Assembly (NCBI RefSeq): GCF_001663175.1
Contig: NZ_CP016033.1
Coordinates: 1,984,001 to 2,048,000, forward strand
Length of the DNA stretch: 64,000 bases
From: Erythrobacter neustonensis
GTDB taxonomy: Bacteria > Pseudomonadota > Alphaproteobacteria > Sphingomonadales > Sphingomonadaceae
Direction of reading: 5' to 3'
The notes below the pieces were generated by a model. That model had not been told where the DNA came from and did not search any database. It saw only the letters and a list, made by a program, of their open reading frames with translations. Both the position numbers and the translations under genes were made by a program. Shown here one piece after another: positions 8,455-17,267 of the stretch. The number at the start of each line of letters is the position of its first letter. Positions within the stretch are counted from its first letter, which is position 1.

Positions 8455-9633
8455 ATGACTGAGTATGCACGCGGGCTCGCACACGAGCCGACGCTTAAGC
8501 CGGAACGCCCCTTCTTTTCCTCGGGCCCCACGGCGAAATTCCCCGGCTGGTCGCTGGATAAGCTCAAGACCGAAGTTCTCGGCCGCTCGCACCGTTCGGC
8601 GCTGGGCAAGAACCGCCTGAAATATGCGATCGACCTGAGCCGCGAACTGCTCGGCATCCCCGACGATTACCTGATCGGCATCATGCCCGCATCCGACACC
8701 GGCGCGATCGAGGCGGCGATGTGGTCGATGCTCGATCCCGCGCGCCCCGTCACGGTCGCGGCGTGGGAAAGCTTCGGCAATATCTGGATCCAGGACGCGG
8801 TGAAGCAGTTGAAGCTGCCCAACCTGCAGGTGCTGACCGCCGATTACGGCGAGATCCCCGATCTCACCACCATCCCGCAGCGCAATGACGTGGTGTTCAC
8901 CTGGAACGGCACCACCAGCGGTGCGAAGATCCCGAACACCGACTGGCTCGAGCCGGGCCGCGAAGGGATCACGATCAACGACGCCACCAGCGCGATCTTC
9001 GCGATGGAGATGGACTGGTCCAAGCTCGATGCCACAACCTATTCGTGGCAGAAGGTGATGGGCTCCGAAGCGCAGCATGGCATGCTGATCCTCTCGCCCA
9101 AGGCGGTGGAACGGATCGAAAGCTACGATCCGGCCTGGCCGCTGCCCAAGCTGTTCCGCATGAAGAAGGGCGCGAAGCTCAACCGCGGCATCTTCGAAGG
9201 CGAAACGATCAACACCCCCTCGATGCTGGCGACCGAAGACTATATCGCCGCGCTCGAATGGGCCAAGGCGATCGGCGGGCGCAAGGCGCTGATCGAACGC
9301 GCCGATGCCAATGCCAAGCTGGTCAAGGACTGGATCGAGGCGACCCCGTGGCTGCGCAACATGGCGAGCGATCCCGCGCTCCAGACCAACACTGGCGTCT
9401 GCATGGTCTTCCAGGGCGACTGGTACGACAGCCTTGCCGAAGAGGACAAGGCGGGCGTTCCCAAGAAGATCGTCAAGCTGCTCGAAGAACGCGCGGTCGG
9501 CTACGACTTCAACGGCTACCGCGATGCGCCCCCGTCCTTGCGCATCTGGTGCGGCTCGACGGTCGAGCAGGAGGACCTCAAGCGTCTGCTGCCGTGGATC
9601 GAATGGGCCTACGAGAAGGTCAAGAACGGCTGA
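8455..9633 (+). CDS. serC: Phosphoserine transaminase
   Basis: Converts 3-phosphohydroxypyruvate and glutamate to phosphoserine, step two of serine synthesis. The 392-aa protein is the alphaproteobacterial or archaeal-type SerC. PLP lysine K200 lies in 'TYSWQKVMGSEAQHG'. 'FFSSGPTAKFPGWS' opens the fold, 'GRSHRSALGKNRL' binds phosphate, and the 'FTWNGTTSGAKIPN' loop is present. The ATG at 8455 with AAGGAGAG (8442-8449) is preferred over the TTG at 8371, which lies in the -35 element. SerA follows 132 bases downstream, giving a two-gene serine module. Confidence 0.95.
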   Translation: MTEYARGLAHEPTLKPERPFFSSGPTAKFPGWSLDKLKTEVLGRSHRSALGKNRLKYAIDLSRELLGIPDDYLIGIMPASDTGAIEAAMWSMLDPARPVTVAAWESFGNIWIQDAVKQLKLPNLQVLTADYGEIPDLTTIPQRNDVVFTWNGTTSGAKIPNTDWLEPGREGITINDATSAIFAMEMDWSKLDATTYSWQKVMGSEAQHGMLILSPKAVERIESYDPAWPLPKLFRMKKGAKLNRGIFEGETINTPSMLATEDYIAALEWAKAIGGRKALIERADANAKLVKDWIEATPWLRNMASDPALQTNTGVCMVFQGDWYDSLAEEDKAGVPKKIVKLLEERAVGYDFNGYRDAPPSLRIWCGSTVEQEDLKRLLPWIEWAYEKVKNG

Positions 9634-9660
9634 GGCCGTCCGTCTCTACCCAGCCAATCC

Positions 9661-9755
9661 CGTCACCCTGAACTCGTTTCAGGGTCCATTTCTCCGCATC
9701 GAGCTCCGCTATCGGAGGCTCGATGGATGCTGAAACAAGTTCAGCATGACGAAGG
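9661..9755. repeat. Sphingomonad-type intergenic hairpin repeat (three nested dyads)
   Basis: The serC-serA spacer contains CCCTGAA-ctcgt-TTCAGGG, then an imperfect long stem (CATCGAG-CTCCG ctat CGGAG-GCTCGATG), then GCTGAA-acaag-TTCAGC followed by ATGACG. The block begins CGTCACCCTGAAC and ends TTCAGCATGACG, so its outer ends are also inverted. I recall closely similar 'CACCCTGAACT...TTCAGCATGACG' elements scattered between genes of sphingomonads. It looks like a MITE/REP-type repeat. Only this copy is in the window. Confidence 0.65.
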
Positions 9756-9765
9756 GAAAAATACC

Positions 9766-11355
9766 ATGTCCCAGAAGCCCAAAGTTCTCATTTCCGACAA
9801 GATGGACCCCAACGCCGCGCGCATTTTCGAAGAGCGCGGCTGCGATGTCGATGTCATCACCGGCGAAACGCCCGAACAATTGATCGCCCGCATCGGCGAA
9901 TATGATGGCCTTGCGATCCGGTCCTCGACCAAGGTGACCAAGGCGATCCTCGATGCCGCGACCAACCTTAAAGTGATCGGCCGCGCCGGGATCGGCGTCG
10001 ACAATGTCGATATCCCGGCCGCCAGTGCGCAGGGCGTCGTCGTGATGAACACGCCCTTCGGCAATTCGATCACCACCGCCGAACACGCGATCGCGCTGAT
10101 GTTCGCGCTTGCCCGCCAGATTCCCGAAGCCAATGCACAGACGCAGGCCGGCCAATGGCCCAAGAGCGGGTTCATGGGCGTCGAACTCACCGCCAAGACG
10201 CTGGGCCTGATCGGGGCGGGCAATATCGGTTCGATCGTCGCATCGCGCGCGCTCGGCCTCAAGATGAAGGTGATCGCCTATGATCCCTTCCTCACCGAAG
10301 AGCGCGCGATCGAACAGGGGATCGAGAAGGTCGATCTCGACACGCTGCTGTCCCGTGCCGATTTCGTCACGCTGCACACACCGCTGACCGACGAGACGCG
10401 CAACATCCTCAGCCGTGAGCGGCTGGAGAACGCCAAGAAGGGCATCCGCATCATCAACTGCGCCCGCGGCGGATTGATCGACGAAGCGGCGCTGAAGGAC
10501 TGTCTGGACAGCGGGCAGGTTGCCGGCGCGGCCTTGGACGTGTTCGAGACCGAGCCGCCGGCCGCCGATCACCCGCTGTTCGGCACGAAAAACTTCATTT
10601 GCACCCCGCACCTGGGGGCATCGACCACCGAAGCGCAGGTCAACGTTGCCTTGCAGGTGGCCGAACAGATGGCCGATTACCTCGTCAACGGCGGCGTCAC
10701 CAACGCGCTGAACGTGCCCAGCCTGTCGGCGGAAGAAGCCCCCAAGCTCAAGCCCTACATGGCCTTGGCCGAAAAGCTCGGCAGCCTTGTCGGCCAGCTG
10801 GCGCATGGCAACCTCACCCAGATCGGGATCGAGCGTGAAGGCGCGGCATCGCAGTTGAACGGCAAGCCGATCACCGCCGCGGTGCTCGCCGGGTTCATGC
10901 GCCGCTATTCGGACACGGTGAACATGGTCAACGCGCCGTTCCTCGCCAAGGAGCGCGGACTGGCGGTGAGCGAAGTGCGCCACGACCGCGACGGCGCCTA
11001 CAACACGCTGGTGCGGGTGACGGTAGAAACCGCGCAGGGGCCGCGTTCGGTCGCCGGCACGCTGTTCGGCAGCGAAGCGCCGCGTCTGGTAGAAATCTTC
11101 GGCATCGGGATCGAAGCCGAACTCGCCGGCCACATGCTCTACATTGTCAACGACGACAAGCCGGGCTTCATCGGCCGGATCGGGACGCTGCTGGGCAGCC
11201 ATGGGATCAACATCGGCACCTTCAACCTCGGCCGGCGCGAAGCGGGCGGGGAAGCGGTGCTGCTGTTGAGCCTCGACGAGGCGCTGCCCGCCAATGTCGT
11301 TGCCGAAGCTGAAAAGCTCGAAGGCGTGAAGCTGGTCAAGGCGCTGAGCTTCTGA
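9766..11355 (+). CDS. serA: D-3-phosphoglycerate dehydrogenase
   Basis: Oxidises 3-phosphoglycerate with NAD, the first and feedback-controlled step of serine synthesis. The 529 aa make it the long type. There is a substrate-binding domain, an NAD Rossmann motif 'GLIGAGNIGSIVASRAL' near residue 146, catalytic Arg in 'INCARGG', catalytic His in 'CTPHLGAST', an intervening ASB domain (QLAHGNLTQIGIEREG), and a C-terminal ACT domain (HMLYIVNDDKPGFIGRIGTL) that senses serine. The ATG at 9766 (MSQKPKVLIS) follows GAAGGGA. It lies downstream of serC, separated by the hairpin repeat. Confidence 0.96.
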   Translation: MSQKPKVLISDKMDPNAARIFEERGCDVDVITGETPEQLIARIGEYDGLAIRSSTKVTKAILDAATNLKVIGRAGIGVDNVDIPAASAQGVVVMNTPFGNSITTAEHAIALMFALARQIPEANAQTQAGQWPKSGFMGVELTAKTLGLIGAGNIGSIVASRALGLKMKVIAYDPFLTEERAIEQGIEKVDLDTLLSRADFVTLHTPLTDETRNILSRERLENAKKGIRIINCARGGLIDEAALKDCLDSGQVAGAALDVFETEPPAADHPLFGTKNFICTPHLGASTTEAQVNVALQVAEQMADYLVNGGVTNALNVPSLSAEEAPKLKPYMALAEKLGSLVGQLAHGNLTQIGIEREGAASQLNGKPITAAVLAGFMRRYSDTVNMVNAPFLAKERGLAVSEVRHDRDGAYNTLVRVTVETAQGPRSVAGTLFGSEAPRLVEIFGIGIEAELAGHMLYIVNDDKPGFIGRIGTLLGSHGINIGTFNLGRREAGGEAVLLLSLDEALPANVVAEAEKLEGVKLVKALSF

Positions 11356-11363
11356 GCCTGCGC

Positions 11364-11390
11364 GGGGAGGCTGGCTGCGCCAGCTTCCCC
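11364..11390 (+). terminator. Hairpin downstream of serA
   Basis: GGGGAGGCTGGC-tgc-GCCAGCTTCCCC forms a 12-base-pair stem with one G-U pair, starting 8 bases after the serA stop. No T-run follows, so it is a transcription-end or RNA-stabilising hairpin rather than a classical rho-independent terminator. Confidence 0.45.
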
Positions 11391-11497
11391 GACGGGAAAC
11401 GGCCTGCCTGCGTGTGCCGGGCCAGCGGCGTTGTTCGATGGCAGCTTTGGCCGCTTGCCCCTTCACCCCGCGCGCATACCCCGCTAAGCGCGGGCCG

Positions 11498-12613
11498 ATG
11501 ACCAAGCCCAACGATCTCCTGCCCGAAGGTCTGCAAGACCGCCTGCCTGCCGAAGCCGCGCGGATCACCGCTGCGATGCGCGCCTGTCTCGATGTACTGG
11601 GCGCGCACGGCTATGACCGCGTGCGTCCGCCGCTGCTCGAATTCGAAGCCGCGCTGGTGGGCCGGATGGCGGGCGTTACCGTGGGCGAGACGAGCGCGAT
11701 GTTCCGCTTCGTCGACCCGGCGAGCCTGCGCACGCTCGCGCTGCGCAGCGACATGACGCCGCAGGTCGGGCGCATCGCCTCGACCAGCTTGGCTGCCGCG
11801 CCGCGTCCGCTGCGGCTTGCCTATTGCGGCGATACGGTGGTGATCAAGGCGAGCCAGCTCGACCCGGCGCGCGAACACTTGCAACTGGGCGCCGAACTGA
11901 TCGGCGCGGACAGCGTTGCAGCAGCGGGCGAGGTGGTGATGCTCGCGGTCGAGGCGCTGAAGGCTGCGGGCCTCACCGGGATCTCGGTCGATTTCACGCT
12001 GCCCGACCTCGTCGATACGCTCGCCGAAAAGGCATTCCCGCTGGACGCAGGCCAGATCGAAGGAGTGCGGCGCGAGCTTGATACCAAGGATGCCGGCGGA
12101 TTGAAGGCGGCGGGCGGCGCGGCCTATCTGCCGCTGCTTTACGCCACCGGCCCGTTCGAGGGCGCGCTGGCCGCGCTGCGGGCGGTCGATGCGGGCGGGG
12201 CGCTCGAAACGCGGCTCGATGCGCTTGAACAGATTGCCGCGCATATCGGCGATGCGGCGCGCATCACGCTCGACCCGACCGAACGGCACGGGTTCGAATA
12301 CCAGTCGTGGCTGGGCTTCACGCTTTATGCCGATGGCTTGCGCCGCGCGGCGGGGCGGGGTGGCACCTACCGGATCGCGGGCAGCGACGAGGCGGCGACG
12401 GGCTTCACGCTCTATCTTGATCGCCTCGCCGATGCTGCGCCCCAGCCCGAAGCGGCGCGTGTGTGCTACCTCCCCTTCGGCCACGACCGCAGCGCCGCTG
12501 CGGCTCTGCGCGCGGCGGGCTGGCGCACCCGTGCGCAGCTGGCAGACGGCGAGGATGCGCGCGCACTGGGCTGCGGCTGGACGCTCGAACAGGGCGAGCC
12601 GGTCGCGCTGTGA
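11498..12613 (+). CDS. hisZ: ATP phosphoribosyltransferase regulatory subunit
   Basis: HisZ is a catalytically dead histidyl-tRNA synthetase paralogue that pairs with the short HisG to catalyse and regulate the first step of histidine synthesis. The 371 aa show class II synthetase core motifs ('LLPEGLQDRLPAEA' lead, 'MFRFVDPASLRTLALRSDMTPQ' motif 2 region split over FRFVDPASLR and LALRSDMTPQ, and 'YQSWLGFTLYADGL'). The tRNA anticodon domain is absent, as expected for HisZ. The ATG at 11498 (MTKPNDLLPEG) is chosen over the longer frame from 11414. The hisG gene is not in the window. The acetyltransferase gene follows after 13 bases. Confidence 0.88.
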   Translation: MTKPNDLLPEGLQDRLPAEAARITAAMRACLDVLGAHGYDRVRPPLLEFEAALVGRMAGVTVGETSAMFRFVDPASLRTLALRSDMTPQVGRIASTSLAAAPRPLRLAYCGDTVVIKASQLDPAREHLQLGAELIGADSVAAAGEVVMLAVEALKAAGLTGISVDFTLPDLVDTLAEKAFPLDAGQIEGVRRELDTKDAGGLKAAGGAAYLPLLYATGPFEGALAALRAVDAGGALETRLDALEQIAAHIGDAARITLDPTERHGFEYQSWLGFTLYADGLRRAAGRGGTYRIAGSDEAATGFTLYLDRLADAAPQPEAARVCYLPFGHDRSAAAALRAAGWRTRAQLADGEDARALGCGWTLEQGEPVAL

Positions 12614-12626
12614 TGCGGCATCCGCG

Positions 12627-13151
12627 ATGCCCGATGTGATAATCCGCCCGCTGGCGCACGGCGATCTTGCCGAGGCGCTGACGATCCAGGCGGGGGCCTA
12701 TCCCGCCTTTCTGGTCGAGCCCGAGGACGCCTTTGCCAGCCGGCTTGCGGTCGCGGCATCGTTCTGTCTTGCCGCGCTCCGCGATGGCGAGCTTGCGGCC
12801 TATCTGCTCGCGCATGGCTGGCCGCGCGAAAGCCCGCCGCCGGTCGGTGCGGTCCTGCCCCGAGATGCGCCGAGCGAGGTATTGTTCATCCACGATCTTG
12901 CCGTGGGGCCTGCGGGGCGCGGGTTGGGGCTGGGGCGGGCGTTGATCGACGCTGTCTTCGCGATGGCCGCCCGCCAAGGCCTTGCCTGCGCCGAACTGAT
13001 CGCGGTCGAAGGCGCGGCATCCTTCTGGCGCAAGCTCGGATTTGCCGAGCGCGCGGTCAGCGGCGATTTGCGCGACAAGGTCGCAGGCTACGGTGCCGAG
13101 GCCCGCTGGATGACCCGCGCCATCCCGCCCGCCGTGCCTGGCCGACCGTAG
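12627..13151 (+). CDS. GNAT family N-acetyltransferase
   Basis: A 174-aa acetyltransferase of unknown substrate. The acetyl-CoA pyrophosphate loop is clear: 'FIHDLAVGPAGRGLGLGRALIDAVF' (motif A R-G-L-G-L-G). 'CAELIAVEGAASFWRKLGF' matches motif B. ATG 12627 is the only sensible start, 13 bases behind hisZ, so they are probably cotranscribed. It converges on the esterase gene (5-base gap). Confidence 0.85.
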   Translation: MPDVIIRPLAHGDLAEALTIQAGAYPAFLVEPEDAFASRLAVAASFCLAALRDGELAAYLLAHGWPRESPPPVGAVLPRDAPSEVLFIHDLAVGPAGRGLGLGRALIDAVFAMAARQGLACAELIAVEGAASFWRKLGFAERAVSGDLRDKVAGYGAEARWMTRAIPPAVPGRP

Positions 13152-13156
13152 CGGAG

Positions 13157-14020
13157 TTAATTCGCGAATACCTTGGCCAGCCACGCATCGACCAGTGCCG
13201 TTGCGGGATAATCCGGCTCGCCCAGCTTGCGGTTGATCTCGGCATGGCCGCGCAGGCCCTCACCCGGAAAGCTGCCGATCTCGACCCGGGTGCCCGCACG
13301 CCGCAGCGCTTCGGCCAGCGCATCGGCCTGCGCGATGCCATCGGGCCGCTGGACGTGGAGCAGCAGGAAGGCGGGCGCATTGGGCGCTGCGGCGTTCAAC
13401 GTCGGTGACAGCGCGCGCTGGCGCACGACCTCGGTCCCGAACGCTTGGGTATAGGTTCGCGCCATGAACCGCCCCGCCTGCGCCATCTGCACGGGCACGT
13501 CATAGGCTGCGCCGTCATTGGGGATCACCCCGTCGATATCGGCAAAGGACAGGCCCGCGGCGCGCAGATACTGCTCGTCCGTCCCCACCAGCGCGACCAG
13601 ATGCGCGCCCGCGCTGTGCCCCATCAGCACAACGCGCCCGCGGTCGATCCCGAGACTGTCCGAGCGCGCCAGCAAGGCGGCAAGCGCGGCGGCGACATCG
13701 GCTGCCTGCTGTTCGACGCTCGCATCGGGCACCAGCCGGTAATCGATCGCGGCAAAGGCATAGCCCTGCGCCAGCAGATGCGCGGGCAGCGCGCGGCTCA
13801 CCGCGTTGTCCTTGCTTCCACGCTTCCATCCGCCGCCATGCACGAACATCACCAGCGGCGCCTTTTGCGCGCCCTGCGGCGTCCACAGGTCGAGCCGCTG
13901 CAACGCTTCGCTGCCATAGGCAATCGTCTGCGGCGCGTCTGCGCGCTGGCGGGCTAGGATCGGCGCACCCAGCATCGCCAGCGCAGCCGTCGCCACCAGT
14001 GTCTTTGCAACAATCCCCAT
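13157..14020 (-). CDS. Secreted alpha/beta hydrolase (HSL-type esterase)
   Basis: A 287-aa exported hydrolase. Residues 1-24 are a signal peptide ([16 protein letters not shown]). The oxyanion motif HGGG is at 61-64 and the nucleophile elbow GHSAG is at 134-138 (Ser136). The catalytic Asp is probably in '[10 protein letters not shown]' or further on, and the His in 'LRGHAEIN'. This pattern fits the carboxylesterase/kynurenine-formamidase-like group. The ATG at 14020 is preferred because upstream codons to 14326 overlap purA on the other strand. It is divergent from purA with 163 bases between. Confidence 0.82.
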   Translation of the reverse strand: MGIVAKTLVATAALAMLGAPILARQRADAPQTIAYGSEALQRLDLWTPQGAQKAPLVMFVHGGGWKRGSKDNAVSRALPAHLLAQGYAFAAIDYRLVPDASVEQQAADVAAALAALLARSDSLGIDRGRVVLMGHSAGAHLVALVGTDEQYLRAAGLSFADIDGVIPNDGAAYDVPVQMAQAGRFMARTYTQAFGTEVVRQRALSPTLNAAAPNAPAFLLLHVQRPDGIAQADALAEALRRAGTRVEIGSFPGEGLRGHAEINRKLGEPDYPATALVDAWLAKVFAN

Positions 14021-14183
14021 CGCGCCCGAACCCCCGTGCAAGGTTTGCCTGCCCCTTTTGCCACAAGTCCCCCCGCCGAGGCAAAACCCTTTGCACGCGC
14101 ATGCCCCCATGCCCTTGCCCTTGGCCGCCCAAACGCCTAGGCCCCGCGCGAAAAAACCCCGCTTGCCGGAAAGAAGGATTGAA

Positions 14184-15473
14184 ATGGCCAACGTCACCGT
14201 GATCGGCGCCCAATGGGGCGATGAAGGCAAGGGCAAGATCGTCGACTGGCTCGCCAGCCGCGCGGATGCCGTGGTGCGTTTCCAGGGCGGGCACAACGCC
14301 GGCCACACGCTCGTCATCGATGGCAAGACCTACAAGCTTTCGCTGCTGCCCTCGGGCATCGTCTCGGGCACGCTGTCGGTGATCGGCAATGGCGTGGTGC
14401 TCGATCCGTGGGCCTTGCGCGACGAGGTCGCCAAGGTCGAAGGGCAGGGCGTTGCGATCACCGAGGAAAATCTTGCGGTTGCCGACAATTGCCCGCTGAT
14501 CCTGCCGCTCCACCGCGATCTCGATGCCTTGCGCGAAACGGCGGCGGGGAAGGGCAAGATCGGCACCACCGGCCGCGGGATCGGCCCGGCTTACGAGGAC
14601 AAGGTCGGCAGGCGGGCGATCCGCGTGTGCGATCTGGCGCATCTCGAAAGCCTCGAGCCGCAGCTTGATCGCCTCTGCGCGCACCACGATGCGCTGCGTG
14701 CAGGTTTTGGACAGCCCCCGGTTGATCGCGCCGCGCTGCTCGAGGAACTGCGCGAAATCGCGCCCTTCGTTCTGAAATTCGCGCAGCCGGTGTGGAAGCG
14801 GCTGAAAAAGGTGCGCCGTGCAGGCGCGAAAATCCTGTTCGAAGGCGCGCAGGGCGTGCTGCTCGATGTCGATCACGGCACCTATCCCTTCGTCACCTCG
14901 TCGAACACGGTCAGCGGCACCGCGGCTTCGGGCTCCGGCCTCGGCCCCAATTCGACCGGCTTCGTGCTCGGCATCGTCAAGGCCTACACCACCCGCGTCG
15001 GTTCGGGCCCGTTCCCGACCGAGCTCGAGGACGAAATCGGGCAAGGGCTGGGTGAGCGCGGCCATGAATTCGGCACGGTCACCGGGCGCAAGCGCCGCGT
15101 GGGCTGGTTCGATGCGGTGCTGGTGCGCCAGTCCTGCGCGATCAGCGGCGTCACCGGGATCGCGCTGACCAAGATCGACGTGCTCGACGGGATGGAGAAG
15201 GTGAAGATCTGCACCGGCTATCGCTTGCATGGCAAGGTCTATGACTACCTCCCCAGCCACGCCGCCGATCAGGCCGCGTGCGAGCCGATCTACGAGGAGA
15301 TGCCCGGCTGGCACGAAAGCACTGCGGGCGCGCGTTCCTATGCCGATCTGCCGGCAGCGGCGATCAAGTATATCCAGCGGATTCAGGAACTGATCGAATG
15401 CCCGGTCGCGCTGGTGTCGACCTCGCCCGAGCGTGACGACACCATCCTGATGCGCGATCCTTTCGTCGACTAG
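14184..15473 (+). CDS. purA: Adenylosuccinate synthetase
   Basis: Joins IMP and aspartate using GTP, the first committed step to AMP. The 429-aa length is normal. The N-terminal P-loop '[11 protein letters not shown]' (8-18) contains the catalytic Asp. '[12 protein letters not shown]' has the catalytic His. '[17 protein letters not shown]', '[19 protein letters not shown]' and the C-terminal GTP-binding '[10 protein letters not shown]' are all present. The ATG at 14184 has GAAAGAAGGA upstream. Confidence 0.97.
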   Translation: MANVTVIGAQWGDEGKGKIVDWLASRADAVVRFQGGHNAGHTLVIDGKTYKLSLLPSGIVSGTLSVIGNGVVLDPWALRDEVAKVEGQGVAITEENLAVADNCPLILPLHRDLDALRETAAGKGKIGTTGRGIGPAYEDKVGRRAIRVCDLAHLESLEPQLDRLCAHHDALRAGFGQPPVDRAALLEELREIAPFVLKFAQPVWKRLKKVRRAGAKILFEGAQGVLLDVDHGTYPFVTSSNTVSGTAASGSGLGPNSTGFVLGIVKAYTTRVGSGPFPTELEDEIGQGLGERGHEFGTVTGRKRRVGWFDAVLVRQSCAISGVTGIALTKIDVLDGMEKVKICTGYRLHGKVYDYLPSHAADQAACEPIYEEMPGWHESTAGARSYADLPAAAIKYIQRIQELIECPVALVSTSPERDDTILMRDPFVD

Positions 15474-15487
15474 GCGCAGGACGCGGA

Positions 15488-15517
15488 TTGATCACAGGGC
15501 GGGTGCGTGCCTATCAT
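15488..15517 (+). promoter_or_regulatory. Candidate promoter for the L,D-transpeptidase gene
   Basis: TTGATC (15488-15493) and TATCAT (15512-15517) are separated by 18 bases, giving 4/6 and 5/6 matches to the sigma-70 consensus. The ATG at 15526 is only about 8 bases past the -10, so the transcript would be leaderless or nearly so. Confidence 0.4.
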
Positions 15518-15525
15518 GCCCGCCG

Positions 15526-16083
15526 ATGCGCCGCCTTGCCCTTCTGCCGCTGCTCGGCCTGCTCGCCGCCTGCACCGCGCCGCCGCGCGAGGCTGCGCAG
15601 GCCCCATCCGCGCAGTCTGCGCTGGCGCGCGAGGCTGCCCGGATCACCGCCGCACCGCGACTGACGCAGGTCGATTACCTGATCGTCGACAAGTCCGAAC
15701 GGCTGATGGTCGCCTATGCGGGCGGGCAGCCGGTCAGGGCATGGCGGGGCCTGCAACTGGGCGATGCGCCGGTGGGGCACAAGCAGTTCGAAGGCGACGA
15801 ACGCACGCCCGAAGGCCGCTATGTGATCGAAGGGCGCAATCCCGGAAGCGCCTATCACCTCAGTCTCAAGGTCTCCTACCCCAATGCGCAGGATCGCGCG
15901 TTTGCGCGGGCGCAGGGACGCTCGCCCGGGGGCGATATCTTCCTGCATGGCCAGCCCAACGGCCTTCCCTTTGGCCGCATGCCGGGTGACTGGACCGACG
16001 GCTGCATCGCGCTCTCGAACGCCGAAATCGCCGAATTGTGGCGCATCGTTCCCGATGGCACGGTGATCGAAATTCGCCCGTAA
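15526..16083 (+). CDS. L,D-transpeptidase (YkuD domain) lipoprotein
   Basis: A cell-wall enzyme forming 3-3 peptidoglycan crosslinks or attaching proteins to it. The 185 aa include a lipoprotein signal with lipobox LLAAC (Cys16). The YkuD catalytic region contains His141 in 'IFLHGQPNG' and the nucleophile Cys160 in 'TDGCIALSN' (the S/T-x-G-C signature). The domain starts near residue 50 (DYLIVDKSERLMV). It stands alone between purA and the winged-helix gene. Confidence 0.88.
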   Translation: MRRLALLPLLGLLAACTAPPREAAQAPSAQSALAREAARITAAPRLTQVDYLIVDKSERLMVAYAGGQPVRAWRGLQLGDAPVGHKQFEGDERTPEGRYVIEGRNPGSAYHLSLKVSYPNAQDRAFARAQGRSPGGDIFLHGQPNGLPFGRMPGDWTDGCIALSNAEIAELWRIVPDGTVIEIRP

Positions 16084-16140
16084 GCTGCCGCCGGGTTCTG
16101 CGCGGCATCGGCGCAAGCGGTTGGGAAATGTAGGAATTAC

Positions 16141-16168
16141 TTGACCTGATCCGTTTTTGTTCTAGTCT
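16141..16168 (+). promoter_or_regulatory. Candidate promoter for the winged-helix gene
   Basis: TTGACC (16141-16146) is followed by TCTAGT (16161-16166) or TAGTCT (16163-16168), about 30 bases before the ATG at 16196. The spacing and TCTAGT core match the candidate serC promoter exactly, which hints at a shared local promoter type. Confidence 0.4.
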
Positions 16169-16195
16169 CGTTCCAACATTGCTGGAGACGAGTCG

Positions 16196-17245
16196 ATGCT
16201 GACAACACCTTCCACAACTGCCTCCCCGATCGCTGATTTTGCCTATGGCTGCGCCGATGACGGTGCCGGGCTTGCCGCACGCGTGGCGATCTTTGCCGAG
16301 AATGAGGGCCTGCGCCGGCAGGTCGGCGATGATCTCGAAGGCGCCGGTTTCCGCGCGATCGACGGCGGCGGGGTAGAGGCGCTGCTGGATGGTCCGATCA
16401 CGCTTCTGGGCGATGTGGTGGTGGTCGATTGCGCAGCGGTGGACGCGCGCGGGCTCGATCCGATGCTGCTCGCCGGGCTTGCGCGTCTCGATATGCGGGT
16501 GGCACGATCCGGGGCCAGACTGATCGTGTCGACCAATCTAGGCGGCCTTGATGATGTGTTTGCCGTGCTCGACCAGTCCAACCCGCAGATCCTGGTCGAT
16601 CCCAGCCGCGCCGAACGCGTGGTCGCGGTCGGCCGGGTGATGGGCGAGGTGGGGGCCTCGCGCCTGCGCGAAATGGCGGATGAGGACCGCGTTGCCCTGC
16701 TGCGATTGTCGCAGCAGGTCGAAGCGATCGCCCATTCGCTCGACCGGTTCGGTCATGCCGCCGCGCCGGGGGCGGCTCCCCTGGCCGAATTCCGGCAGGA
16801 TTACCGCGGCCCCGAAGCGGTTTTTGAACACGGCTTTGCCGCGCCGCGCGGTGGGCAGGGGGCAGCCGATGCCGCAGCCGGGCAGGGCGCGCCGAGCCTG
16901 CCCGATGCACGAATGGTGCGGCAGATCATCGCCAACCGGCAGGCGCGCGCGCGGTTCTTCGATGCAGACCTGTTCGGCGATCCGGCGTGGGACATGCTGC
17001 TCGATCTCACCGCTGCCCACGGCGAAGGCGCGCGCGTTTCGGTCACATCACTGTGCATTGCGGCGGGCGTTCCGGCGACCACCGCGCTGCGCTGGCTGAC
17101 GCAGATGGTCGAAAGCGGGATTTTTGTGCGTGTTCCCGACCCGGCCGACCGGCGCCGCGCCTTCATCGCGCTGAGCGACAAGGCACTGACCGCGATGGCG
17201 GGCTACTTCGCCAGCCTGCGCACACCGCTGCTGCAAGCCGCCTGA
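16196..17245 (+). CDS. MarR-like winged-helix protein with a receiver-like N-terminal domain
   Basis: A 349-aa protein. Residues 25-150 have an alternating beta/alpha pattern resembling a receiver or Rossmann domain (VAIFAENEGLRRQVGDDLE, DVVVVDCAAV, RLIVSTNLGGLDDVFAV) without the full set of receiver phospho-site residues. The linker at 200-240 is Ala/Gly-rich. Residues 260-345 form a winged helix: 'LLDLTAAHGEGARVSVTSLC', 'TTALRWLTQMVESGIFVRV', 'DPADRRRAFIALSD', the wing being the classic MarR 'D..DRR'. A GGAGACGA site precedes ATG 16196. The function is not known, but DNA binding is likely. Confidence 0.75.
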   Translation: MLTTPSTTASPIADFAYGCADDGAGLAARVAIFAENEGLRRQVGDDLEGAGFRAIDGGGVEALLDGPITLLGDVVVVDCAAVDARGLDPMLLAGLARLDMRVARSGARLIVSTNLGGLDDVFAVLDQSNPQILVDPSRAERVVAVGRVMGEVGASRLREMADEDRVALLRLSQQVEAIAHSLDRFGHAAAPGAAPLAEFRQDYRGPEAVFEHGFAAPRGGQGAADAAAGQGAPSLPDARMVRQIIANRQARARFFDADLFGDPAWDMLLDLTAAHGEGARVSVTSLCIAAGVPATTALRWLTQMVESGIFVRVPDPADRRRAFIALSDKALTAMAGYFASLRTPLLQAA

Positions 17246-17267
17246 CGCCGGCGGGCAAGCGGCGCGG

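Noticed and set aside
11336..12484. Long minus-strand ORF opposite hisZ
   Set aside because: High-GC shadow frame. The plus-strand frame has HisZ motifs and the minus frame has none. The same reasoning removes most other long antisense ORFs.
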